From IMG/VR virus record IMGVR_UViG_3300028810_000014, positions 1 through 20,919 of that record: DNA of 20,919 nt. One strand, 5' to 3'. Origin of the DNA: a virus. The notes below the pieces were generated by a model. The model saw only the letters and a program-made list of their open reading frames with translations, did not search any database and was not told where the DNA came from. The position numbers and the translations under genes were made by a program. Positions 11,759 through 18,564 of the stretch are shown here, one piece after another; the stretch's first letter is position 1, and the number at the start of each line of letters is the position of its first letter.

Positions 11759-11963
11759 AGACGAATTGGCGATCGCGGCCAGCGGCAAGAACGGCATGCA
11801 ACCTGACGAGATCTTGACAGCAATTGGCAGAGCCGCCAGTGCGGGGTTTACCATTTTGCACAAGACCCGAGTTGGGTTCGCCGGACAGATTCAACTGATG
11901 ATCTTCCGGAGACAGATGGGAGATCATGATGTTGACGTGGCGAAGGGGAATGGCGACGCTTGA
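11748..11963 (+). CDS. 71-residue soluble protein, unknown
   Basis: GTG 11748 is chosen because GGGG lies 8 nt upstream; GTG 11739 would add three residues. The product has a helical region MQPDEILTAIGRAASAGFTIL, then HKTRVGFAGQIQLMIFRRQMG and a charged tail. Mixed charge and no membrane segment. No family recognised. It overlaps the following gene by 38 nt. Confidence 0.7.
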   Translation: MAGKDELAIAASGKNGMQPDEILTAIGRAASAGFTILHKTRVGFAGQIQLMIFRRQMGDHDVDVAKGNGDA

Positions 11964-12183
11964 CCGCCGCATCCTGTCGGACCGTGACCATCGGTACCTG
12001 TCCAACCACCCGGTTGGACAGGTGGCCCTGTTTCTGGTCCGATGGGGTGCGCACCTGATGACGGTCAGCCTGTGGCTGGAGCGGAGCGCGCTGGTTGAGG
12101 ATTCGTGGAGGGCAGATGAAACGCACACTGGCAATCGTGTTGTGGCTCGGGCTTCTGTTGTTAGCCACCGGTATGGGCTGTGA
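11926..12183 (+). CDS. 85-residue protein with amphipathic helices, unknown
   Basis: Start ATG 11926 or 11929, with GGGAG just upstream. The N-terminus is basic (TWRRGMATLDRRILSDRDHR) and is followed by VGQVALFLVRWGAHLMTVSL, which is hydrophobic but broken by R and H and so more likely amphipathic than membrane-spanning. The last ~22 residues lie over the start of the lipoprotein-like gene and may be uninformative tail. Function unknown. Confidence 0.6.
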   Translation: MMLTWRRGMATLDRRILSDRDHRYLSNHPVGQVALFLVRWGAHLMTVSLWLERSALVEDSWRADETHTGNRVVARASVVSHRYGL

Positions 12184-12286
12184 CCGGGCTGACCATGGAT
12201 GCCCGAAGGACGCGGGAGGCAACCCGGATTGCCCGACGCGTCAGTATAACCCGCCAGATGGATTGGTGAACGACTCCACCTGGTGA
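12116..12286 (+). CDS. Lipoprotein-like secreted small protein (56 aa)
   Basis: GTGGAGGGCAG precedes ATG 12116. K2 and R3 are followed by a hydrophobic signal 4-21 (TLAIVLWLGLLLLATGMG) and then C22, so TGMGC is a plausible though non-ideal lipobox for signal peptidase II. The mature part is hydrophilic with two more cysteines (HGCPKDAGGNPDC) and ends PPDGLVNDSTW. It would sit on the outer face of the membrane, a place from which phage lipoproteins can block superinfection. That role is inference only. A strong terminator follows 2 nt later. Confidence 0.75.
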   Translation: MKRTLAIVLWLGLLLLATGMGCDRADHGCPKDAGGNPDCPTRQYNPPDGLVNDSTW

Positions 12287-12288
12287 CC

Positions 12289-12337
12289 GGAACCCCCCTC
12301 GTTTGGGTCCTCCCCCCGACGCGCCGAGGGGGGTTCC
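12289..12337 (+). terminator. Strong 13-bp hairpin terminator
   Basis: GGAACCCCCCTCG (12289-12301) pairs perfectly with CGAGGGGGGTTCC (12325-12337) across a 23-nt loop that contains a further C6 run and CGACGCG. It follows the lipoprotein-like gene's stop directly and ends the main train of micro-membrane genes. The T-rich tail is short (TTCCTTA). Confidence 0.82.
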
Positions 12338-12391
12338 TTAGCATGGTCTCTCGGGATACCGTGGGATGACATCGACGAGGAGAAGGATAAT

Positions 12392-12784
12392 ATGGAACTG
12401 AAACCTGTTCAGTGCACGTGTACCGAGGGTCCGCCTAACGTTTTCCATTCGGACACCTGCCCTATGCGGATGGCCGACTACGACAAGGACCGGTTGATGA
12501 TCAGTCCCGACGCGCTGACCGTGGCCAAGGAAGCCGCAGGATTCTCATGGAACGCGACCCAACAGACAGTCGATCTCGATCGACTGGTCAATTGGCTGCG
12601 GGCCAATACCAAGATTGACGCGCGGGAGGACAACGCGATTGATGCGGCCATCAACTTGCTGGAGACCGCCCGGTTGATGGCGCAACACCTGACGCCTGCG
12701 GTTATGCACATTCTCAAATCGGCTCTCGACGCGCTGCGGTCCGCAGGTGTGGACGTCGGGGAATTCGGCAAGGATGGGTCATGA
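12392..12784 (+). CDS. 130-residue helical protein with N-terminal Cys/His cluster
   Basis: GAGGAGAAGGATAAT precedes ATG 12392, first gene after the terminator. The N-terminus has CTCTEGPPNVFHSDTC (C8, C10, H19, C23), a possible zinc knuckle. The rest is helical, with two likely helices (VDLDRLVNWLRANTKI; AIDAAINLLETARLMAQHL) and a third before the acidic tail. No family recognised. ATGA overlap with the next gene. Confidence 0.78.
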   Translation: MELKPVQCTCTEGPPNVFHSDTCPMRMADYDKDRLMISPDALTVAKEAAGFSWNATQQTVDLDRLVNWLRANTKIDAREDNAIDAAINLLETARLMAQHLTPAVMHILKSALDALRSAGVDVGEFGKDGS

Positions 12785-12888
12785 AGGATAAGATCTTTGC
12801 CTGGTTGTACGCGTTCATCTTCATCATGGTGGTGATCGTTGCCCTATACGCCTATGACCACTGGGGCGATACCATCACCATCAAATAG
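12781..12888 (+). CDS. Single-membrane-segment micro-protein (35 aa)
   Basis: ATG 12781 in an ATGA overlap with the previous stop, about 8 nt after an AAGGATGGG stretch. K2 and K4 precede a long hydrophobic helix 5-25 (IFAWLYAFIFIMVVIVALYAY), and the tail DHWGDTITIK is hydrophilic. Predicted N-terminus inside. The only micro-membrane gene in this block. Confidence 0.7.
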   Translation: MKDKIFAWLYAFIFIMVVIVALYAYDHWGDTITIK

Positions 12889-12921
12889 TTGACGGGCTTT
12901 CGGGCCTGATGACACCGTCAA
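12889..12921 (+). other. Short inverted repeat between genes
   Basis: TTGACGG (12889-12895) pairs with CCGTCAA (12915-12921) around a 19-nt loop that contains GGGC/GCCT complementarity. It starts right after a stop codon and ends 3 nt before the next ATG. It could be a weak terminator, an operator, or an RNA structure near the start codon. Confidence 0.45.
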
Positions 12922-12924
12922 CCC

Positions 12925-13131
12925 ATGACGATGTACGCAAAGGTGGAAACGATGCCGGATGGAGGGCAACAGATCACGTGTTGGGACGTGACGGATGCCC
13001 TCCTTCCTGCGCTGGTTGACGCCGTGCTGGGTACGCCGGACAGCACGAATCTACTCAGTTTAGAACAGGTGGTGAATTCTCGTGACGCAATTGGAACGTT
13101 CGCTTCTCTACCGGGTGGACTGGACGCATAA
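12925..13131 (+). CDS. 68-residue protein, unknown
   Basis: ATG 12925 has no visible Shine-Dalgarno and follows an inverted repeat by 3 nt; ATG 12931 is an alternative. The product is acidic with KVETMPDGGQQITCWDVTDALL and VDAVLGTPDSTNLLSLEQVVNS. It overlaps the next gene by 50 nt, so its last ~16 residues may carry little information. No family recognised. Confidence 0.6.
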   Translation: MTMYAKVETMPDGGQQITCWDVTDALLPALVDAVLGTPDSTNLLSLEQVVNSRDAIGTFASLPGGLDA

Positions 13132-13720
13132 CCGGGTTCAAGACCTCGCCTACACGATTCAATTCTGGTTCTGGTGCACCGAGTACGCGGCCATCGTCGT
13201 GACGGTGGTGTGGACCCGATGGGGCTGGTATGGCCTCATCCATTCCGAGTACCGAACAGTCGGCAAGCGCCGGGGTACCACACGGGCATCATGGGGTACC
13301 TATCGAGGGTATGTCTCTCGGCCACGGTTCTATTCGGTCGAGGCAACGTTGCGCATGTCAAAATTTGGCGGAACGACGTCAAGTATTGTCAAACCGCGCC
13401 CTGAGAGCCACGATAACGGCTTCGTGCACATGTTGGTGGACCGCGACCCCGGGTATTGGGACAACCGGCCAGCGTGTCTCCCAGCCATACCGGAAGGGGG
13501 CTGGTCACGGGTCACCCCACCCGATGACCCGTACTGGTTCGGTGAGGAAGCGTTCGATGGTCCGTGGCCGGTGGTGGTAGGTACCGCGCAGGTACCACCA
13601 TGGTCACGCGAGCCGGACGCTGACACCGTCCTGTTCTATCTCGGGGACCTAACAGGAAGCACGATCGAAGGAAGCATTTATGAGAGTGAGAATCATCGCT
13701 CAGACTCAGTTTCACGGTGA
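13082..13720 (+). CDS. 212-residue Trp/Tyr-rich protein, possible membrane segment
   Basis: GTG 13082 follows AGGTGGTGAATTCTC. Residues about 26-46 are hydrophobic and aromatic (TIQFWFWCTEYAAIVVTVVW), a candidate membrane segment. Then comes a basic stretch (TVGKRRGTTRASWGTYRG) and a soluble region rich in Trp, Pro and Asp. The C-terminus overlaps thyX by 41 nt and carries that gene's AAGGAAG site. No family recognised. Confidence 0.68.
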   Translation: MTQLERSLLYRVDWTHNRVQDLAYTIQFWFWCTEYAAIVVTVVWTRWGWYGLIHSEYRTVGKRRGTTRASWGTYRGYVSRPRFYSVEATLRMSKFGGTTSSIVKPRPESHDNGFVHMLVDRDPGYWDNRPACLPAIPEGGWSRVTPPDDPYWFGEEAFDGPWPVVVGTAQVPPWSREPDADTVLFYLGDLTGSTIEGSIYESENHRSDSVSR

Positions 13721-14459
13721 GGTCGCGTCTGCGCTGACTGATGGCGTCTGGTATCCGGATATGGCGGGTACCGATGCGGCCAACCTGTCGGAGTTCGCGG
13801 GTAGGGCGTGTTACCAGTCGTGGAGTCGCCCGAACGAGGCAACATCAACCAATGAGGGGTATATCGACCACATCATTGAGGTGGGGCATAATACTGTCCT
13901 CGAGCACGGTACGGTGTCGATCTACATAGACGAGGTGTCTCGGTCGTTCACCCATGAGATGATCCGCCATCGGCACAACTCTTACAGTCAGCTGTCCCAG
14001 CGGTTCGTCGTGCAGGGGAAACCCGAGAAGGGCAAATCCCCGTTTATTACTCCGGCGTTGTTCCGGGATAGCGAACTGGCCGGTACGATTTTGCTGGCTG
14101 CCTGGGAGGAGGCCATGCATTCCTACGATGCATTGCTGGGTCTGGCCGAGACGATCCTCTCCACCATGACGCCTACCGACCAGAGCGGTACTGCACATCG
14201 GAGGAAAGAAGCCCGTGAAGCGGCGCGGTGCGTGCTGCCCAACATGACGCCTACGGCGATCATCGTCTCGGGTAACCACTCGGCTTGGCGTGACTTCCTC
14301 ACCAAGCGTGCGTCACTTCACGCCGACGCCGAGATTCGGGAAGTGGCCATGCAGATCTTTTACGAACTCGAAATGTCCGAGACCAACCTGTACCAGGACT
14401 TTCGAGTCATGATGGATGATCGAGGACGTTCATACCTGGTGCGCGATGCCGAGGACTGA
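13680..14459 (+). CDS. thyX: FAD-dependent thymidylate synthase ThyX
   Basis: Makes dTMP from dUMP using methylene-tetrahydrofolate with FAD and NADPH. 259 residues, the usual length. The signature RHRx7S is at 96-106 (R96, H97, R98, S106), extended as RHRHNSYSQLSQRF, the variant typical of actinobacterial enzymes rather than the textbook RHRxxSxNExSxRY. Upstream HNTVLEHG (70-77) and EVSRSFTHEMI (85-95) are also characteristic. AAGGAAG lies 6 nt before ATG 13680. It should raise dTTP supply for phage replication. No other nucleotide-metabolism gene is linked in this window. Confidence 0.96.
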   Translation: MRVRIIAQTQFHGEVASALTDGVWYPDMAGTDAANLSEFAGRACYQSWSRPNEATSTNEGYIDHIIEVGHNTVLEHGTVSIYIDEVSRSFTHEMIRHRHNSYSQLSQRFVVQGKPEKGKSPFITPALFRDSELAGTILLAAWEEAMHSYDALLGLAETILSTMTPTDQSGTAHRRKEAREAARCVLPNMTPTAIIVSGNHSAWRDFLTKRASLHADAEIREVAMQIFYELEMSETNLYQDFRVMMDDRGRSYLVRDAED

Positions 14460-14733
14460 TGAACAGCGCAAGGCCGATGCCCGAGTACAAGCCGCGATTG
14501 AGCATTGGTTGGAGGTCAACGAACTGCTCGGGGATGGTGTGGCCGAAGAACGGCGCGTTCTCACTGATTACGTCGTATACGCGGCAACCCGGGGGTTCAC
14601 CTTGGACGAGAGCGACGACGTCACCGGGTACCCGTTCATCATGCGCCCGGGTATGCCGACCTATTGCGCGGTTGGTCTGGCGGAGTGCGGCGTAGCCAAC
14701 ATGCTTGAAGCGTTCAACGATTCGGAGGATTGA
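14446..14733 (+). CDS. 95-residue acidic protein, unknown
   Basis: ATG 14446, overlapping the thyX end by 14 nt; ATG 14416 upstream would also fit but lengthens the overlap. It is helical at the start (TDEQRKADARVQAAIEHWLEV) and acidic, with two cysteines in TYCAVGLAECGVANM. No family recognised. The stop overlaps the next ATG by one base, and GGAGG near its end serves the next gene. Confidence 0.7.
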   Translation: MPRTDEQRKADARVQAAIEHWLEVNELLGDGVAEERRVLTDYVVYAATRGFTLDESDDVTGYPFIMRPGMPTYCAVGLAECGVANMLEAFNDSED

Positions 14734-15533
14734 TGACACAGCAGGGCAAGCCACAACCCATCAAGTCGGGTGGGGGGTTCAGCAAACGTAACGCCGGACA
14801 GATGACAGTCCAGATGGACGACGTCCAGCGGATGCAACAGGGGTATGAGGACCGGATCGCTCGGCAGAAGGCGTCGTTGGATCGGTTGTCTGACCTGTTG
14901 TCGGCCCGAACTGACCAATTGACTCGTCAGATGGAAGGTGAGAACGATCGGGCACAAGAGTGGGGACTTCCGGCAATTGAAGAGGTTCGTTTAGTTGATC
15001 GTAAACGAACCGGTCCCGACGAGGATCAGACATGGGTTGACTTCGTCGTTGGCCTGATCCCCAAAGACTGGGACATGTTCAACGAGGACGACAGCAAAGA
15101 GACCATCATCGCCGCGTACATCCGGCATCTGCAGAGCGAAGTGCACGAACAACACGCCAAGCAAATCAGTCAAGGACAAGCGCTTAAGGGATCGGAAGAG
15201 GCGCGGTTGACTGGGGAGAAGAAATTGGCACAAGTCCAGGCCGAACGGGACGAAGCCACCCGCAATCTGGCGCAGGCCATTGCCGACGCGCGTCACAACG
15301 CCAAGGTGGCTAACACCGCGTTCCAGCAAGTCCAGATCGACGATGACATCCCGCCGTGGGATAAGCCCGGGTTTACACCTCCGGGGTCATCCGTCGTGGC
15401 GACCGTGATCGAGCGCAATACCCCGGTGGCCGACAACACCGAGCCATCGCGTGGAGATTCGGAGACCGTGGAGTTCAACGCGTTCTCGGGACCTCACCCA
15501 TACCCGGGGGAGGAACGTCCCGGTTCATTTTGA
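14733..15533 (+). CDS. 266-residue coiled-coil protein, unknown
   Basis: TCGGAGGATTG precedes ATG 14733, one-base overlap with the previous stop. Two long charged helical regions, about 30-75 (MDDVQRMQQGYEDRIARQKA...) and 128-195 (HLQSEVHEQHAKQIS...), look like coiled coils separated by a compact DFVVGLIPKDWDMF segment. The C-terminal ~65 residues are Pro/Glu/Ser-rich and disordered. Position just before the packaging genes does not define a job. Could be structural or regulatory. Last gene before the 153-nt leader. Confidence 0.8.
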   Translation: MTQQGKPQPIKSGGGFSKRNAGQMTVQMDDVQRMQQGYEDRIARQKASLDRLSDLLSARTDQLTRQMEGENDRAQEWGLPAIEEVRLVDRKRTGPDEDQTWVDFVVGLIPKDWDMFNEDDSKETIIAAYIRHLQSEVHEQHAKQISQGQALKGSEEARLTGEKKLAQVQAERDEATRNLAQAIADARHNAKVANTAFQQVQIDDDIPPWDKPGFTPPGSSVVATVIERNTPVADNTEPSRGDSETVEFNAFSGPHPYPGEERPGSF

Positions 15534-15686
15534 TCATTTGGCCGTAGATTACGTTCGGCCGTAAAGTATGGACGTCGGGCCTTGAATGCTTATGCATCTG
15601 GGACACGTGGACCAGGGCCCGTAAACCGGTGGGGTGGTTTTAGAAGTCGGCCACCCCATCGGCCGTATATACCGGAGGTGAGAACG
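15534..15686 (+). promoter_or_regulatory. Leader of packaging genes: repeats, promoter-like boxes, hairpin
   Basis: A 153-nt gap. GGCCGTA occurs at 15540-15546, 15557-15563 (17 nt apart) and 15661-15667, so it could be an operator. TTGGCC (15538-15543) and TAAAGT (15562-15567), 18 nt apart, could be -35 and -10 boxes overlapping the first two repeats. Further on TGGGGTGG (15630-15637) pairs perfectly with CCACCCCA (15651-15658). GGAGGTGAG then precedes the TTG start. This is the natural place for a late promoter of the packaging and structural genes. Confidence 0.5.
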
Positions 15687-16283
15687 TTGCCACAGCGTAA
15701 GGGCGCAGACGTCGATGAGGATGGCTTGGCCAAGATAAGCGAAGACACCCGGCGTTTATCGAGAAGGCCCGCATCCATCCGGCAACGCCTACGGCGTAAC
15801 GGGGGACGAGCGGCCGAAGACATCGCCCTACTGTTTGAGGTCCAGAATGGTCATGCCAAGCCAGTGTCGGAGTGGACCCTTGAAGAACTGCAGCGGGGAC
15901 GACCCCGACACCCCACCTCGGGATGGCTTGGCCAGCGTCCCAAGTGGATCACACCCATCATCCAGGCGGAGGTCCGTAAAAGACTCCGCGATGAGACCAT
16001 CGGTCAGTTGGTGGGTCATACAGGCCAGGCGATTAAAGTCTTGGCTGAATTCCTCAAGAATGATGAGGAGCCGCATCTCAAGTTCAAGGCCGCAACCCTC
16101 ATCCTTGAGTATGCAGCCGGTGCGCCAGACAAGCAATTGCACATCACGGGCAATGTGCAACTCCAATCCATGCTGGCGGGTGCCCTCGTGCTCGACGATG
16201 GTAGCCCAGCCCACCCCGTGATTGATGGCACTGCCGCATGGGCCGACGAGCCAGAGGATGACGACGATGAAGACGACGGATGA
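15687..16283 (+). CDS. terS: Probable terminase small subunit
   Basis: 198 residues from TTG 15687, chosen because GGAGGTGAG lies 6 nt upstream and no ATG or GTG start is better; another TTG at 15582 lacks a site. The central part (WITPIIQAEVRKRL, then IGQLVGHTGQAIKVLAEFL, FKAATLILEYAAGAPDKQ) resembles the helical core of phage small terminases, in which repeated helices oligomerise into a DNA-binding ring. The C-terminus is highly acidic (EPEDDDDEDDG). The order small subunit, small genes, TerL, portal supports the call. The DNA-binding N-terminus is basic but shows no clear HTH. Confidence 0.6.
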   Translation: MPQRKGADVDEDGLAKISEDTRRLSRRPASIRQRLRRNGGRAAEDIALLFEVQNGHAKPVSEWTLEELQRGRPRHPTSGWLGQRPKWITPIIQAEVRKRLRDETIGQLVGHTGQAIKVLAEFLKNDEEPHLKFKAATLILEYAAGAPDKQLHITGNVQLQSMLAGALVLDDGSPAHPVIDGTAAWADEPEDDDDEDDG

Positions 16284-16758
16284 TGAGAAGGTCATAGACA
16301 TTGAGAGTATCCCACCGGGGTTCTGCGCCGAGTGTGGGCTAAGTCACAGAGAACTGATCAGCACCGGCGTAATCCCCAATCACGAGTTCCAGATGCACGG
16401 GCAGAATGTGACCAAACCAACCGAGGAAATTTATCTATCGACTATGCGACAGGATCCTAACGCCAAGTGCACGACGTGTTCTAACACGTGGCTGTGGCAC
16501 CAGAACAACGGCGATGAGATTCGACATGCATTCAACGATGGGACCATGGCCGCGTCTGAGACATTTGGCAAGAAGTTGCCCACGGGGGAACGAACGAAGC
16601 CTGGTCAGCCCCCGGTGGTTGAGGAGGCGCGGTGGCCGTTCGATCCGGTACTTCGCCAAGCCCTGATTGACAAGGGCGTGATCACGCCAGAAGACCTGAC
16701 GCGCGCCGAAGCCACCATTCGCGCGGTGACGGACAACTTCAACGGGGGCAAGTCATGA
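16267..16758 (+). CDS. Zinc-ribbon-like protein between terminase genes
   Basis: 163 residues, ATG 16267 with GAGG 9 nt upstream, overlapping the previous gene by 17 nt. FCAECGLSHRELI and KCTTCSNTWLWH carry two CxxC pairs about 45 residues apart, with nearby histidines, a likely zinc ribbon. The C-terminal third is helical (LRQALIDKGVITPEDLTRAEATI). Function unknown; packaging-associated nucleases often sit here, but no HNH motif is visible. ATGA overlap with the next gene. Confidence 0.76.
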   Translation: MKTTDDEKVIDIESIPPGFCAECGLSHRELISTGVIPNHEFQMHGQNVTKPTEEIYLSTMRQDPNAKCTTCSNTWLWHQNNGDEIRHAFNDGTMAASETFGKKLPTGERTKPGQPPVVEEARWPFDPVLRQALIDKGVITPEDLTRAEATIRAVTDNFNGGKS

Positions 16759-16952
16759 CCGAGCGGTATTGCGTAGACTCCGGGCGCGCAGTTCGCATGA
16801 TCCCCGGCGATCGCTGCCTACACCACGGCAATCGGGACACGCCGTGCTTCACCGCTGTCCGCGAGGCAAGGTGCACCCACTCGCACCTATCGCCCAACCA
16901 CCCCCATCCACACTGCTCCGAATGCGGACTAGATCTGGAGGTCAGTTCATGA
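16755..16952 (+). CDS. 65-residue Cys/His-rich protein
   Basis: GGGGGCAAGTC precedes ATG 16755 in an ATGA overlap. Six cysteines and seven histidines in 65 residues (YCVDSG; DRCLHHGNRDTPC; RCTHSHLSPNHPHPHCSEC) suggest one or two zinc sites. No known spacing recognised. Its last codons hold the GGAGG site of the next gene; ATGA overlap. Confidence 0.72.
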   Translation: MTERYCVDSGRAVRMIPGDRCLHHGNRDTPCFTAVREARCTHSHLSPNHPHPHCSECGLDLEVSS

Positions 16953-17185
16953 CAGAGCCGGTATGGGACATCACCAGCCAAGAACGAGTGTCCACGGAGG
17001 ACCCAGACCTGGGCACCGAGTATGGAGGTGTGGGCGGGATCGTCCAGCCACCTCCGCATACGCCGACCGCCAGCGAGCGGTTGACTATGATCTACGCCAT
17101 TGACCCTGACGACGACGGATCACAGCCGACCTCGGTAGTGGCACCGGAGCAGGTTGGCGACTTCTCGTCGCGCGGGTACCGGTAA
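16949..17185 (+). CDS. 78-residue acidic protein, unknown
   Basis: CTGGAGGTCAGTTC precedes ATG 16949, ATGA overlap with the previous gene. The product is acidic and probably largely unstructured (EDPDLGTEYGGVGGIVQPPP; IDPDDDGSQPTSVV) with few helices. Ends 4 nt before the TerL start. No family recognised. Confidence 0.7.
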   Translation: MTEPVWDITSQERVSTEDPDLGTEYGGVGGIVQPPPHTPTASERLTMIYAIDPDDDGSQPTSVVAPEQVGDFSSRGYR

Positions 17186-17189
17186 GGCC

Positions 17190-18563
17190 ATGACCCAACC
17201 GGCGTTGTCCAAGCGAGGGTACTATCGCCAGATTGGGTACCAGCCCCACCCCGGTCAGGAATTGCTCCACTTCACGCGGGCACGGTTCAAGGTCATCTCT
17301 AATGGTCGCCGTTGGGGCAAGACGTTGTTCGGTGCCCGCGAGGCCGAGCCCAATACGTTCACGACGTCGGCAATCACAGGAGCGCCGCAGTTGGGTTGGG
17401 TGGTCGGTCCGCAGTACAGCGATGCCGACAAGGAGTTTGGTCTGATCTACGATTCGCTGCGCAAGGCAGGTGTGGACAAGGACTCGGTTAAATTCTTGCG
17501 GAACGTGGATTCGGGCAGTCTCCACATCAAGACCAATTGGGGCTTCGAACTGATCGGCAAGTCCGCAGCCAAGCCGGAGTCGTTGGTCGGTGATGGTCTG
17601 GATTTTGTCCTGATGGTGGAGGCAGGTCGGCACAAACGGAAGACCTGGGGGCAGTACATTCGGCCAACTCTTTCCGATAAACGCGGGTGGGCTGCGTTTA
17701 CCGGTGTGCCAGAGGGCAAATCAGAGAACTCACTGCTGTACTCGCTGTACCAACGTGGTCTCACACCAACAGCGCAGATGCGTGGATGGCAATCCTGGAA
17801 AATGCCCAGTTGGACTAACACGATTGTCTTTCCGGGTGGACGCCAAGACCCAGAAATCCTGGACGCCGAGGACGATCTGACCAAAGATGAGTTCGATCGT
17901 CAGTACGGGGCGGAGTTCAGCGAGAAGACCGGCGTGGTCATGCAGGAATGGGAGGACGAGACGCACCTGGGTGATTTCCCATACCAACCGTCTTGGCCTC
18001 TTTACATGGCGATCGACTACGGGTTCACTAATCCTTTTGTTGTGCTGTTCATACAGGTGGGGCCATTCGGTGAGATCAGGGTCATATGGGAGCGCCGGTG
18101 GACCAAACTCGATACAGAGGAAGTCGCAACTGATATCATGGCGACAGTACCCGGCCTGGTCCGGGCATGCCAGACGATTTACCCCGATCCTGCGGAGCCG
18201 GACGACACACGCACGATGGAACGCAAGTTGCATATTCCAGCGGCATCGTCAACTGGTGGGGCGTTGAGTAACCGGCTGTCGCTGATCCGTCGTGCTCTTA
18301 AAGTGCGTAATGCTCACCTGCCGGAAGGCGATCCCGAGAGAATACCAACTCTCATGATCGACCGGAGTTGTCATCAACTGGCCTGGGAGATGCGCGAGGG
18401 GTACAAATGGCCGGAGCACAAGTCGGAGATCAAATCCGATTCAGAAAACCCACTGGACAAAGACAACCATGGTGTCGAGGCGTTAGGCCGGTTCTTCCGG
18501 GGCATGTATCACGCGCCAATGGCCGACCATGGGTCATCCGTGAGCCAAGCGAATGTAGGTTGA
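17190..18563 (+). CDS. terL: Terminase large subunit (TerL)
   Basis: Packaging ATPase plus nuclease that cuts and pumps DNA into the prohead. 457 residues from ATG 17190 after TAAGG; an upstream GTG at 17154 is less likely. ATPase: NGRRWGKT at 38-45 (K44). The Walker B region is LDFVLMVEAG (137-146), where E144 is the catalytic Glu but the residue before it is Val instead of the usual Asp. Nuclease: first acidic residue D276 in MAIDYGF, and a C-terminal DNHGVEALGRFF (D425, E430), like the DHxxDALRY end of RNase H-type nucleases. The C-terminal position before portal is the classic order. Confidence 0.94.
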   Translation: MTQPALSKRGYYRQIGYQPHPGQELLHFTRARFKVISNGRRWGKTLFGAREAEPNTFTTSAITGAPQLGWVVGPQYSDADKEFGLIYDSLRKAGVDKDSVKFLRNVDSGSLHIKTNWGFELIGKSAAKPESLVGDGLDFVLMVEAGRHKRKTWGQYIRPTLSDKRGWAAFTGVPEGKSENSLLYSLYQRGLTPTAQMRGWQSWKMPSWTNTIVFPGGRQDPEILDAEDDLTKDEFDRQYGAEFSEKTGVVMQEWEDETHLGDFPYQPSWPLYMAIDYGFTNPFVVLFIQVGPFGEIRVIWERRWTKLDTEEVATDIMATVPGLVRACQTIYPDPAEPDDTRTMERKLHIPAASSTGGALSNRLSLIRRALKVRNAHLPEGDPERIPTLMIDRSCHQLAWEMREGYKWPEHKSEIKSDSENPLDKDNHGVEALGRFFRGMYHAPMADHGSSVSQANVG

Positions 18564-18564
18564 C

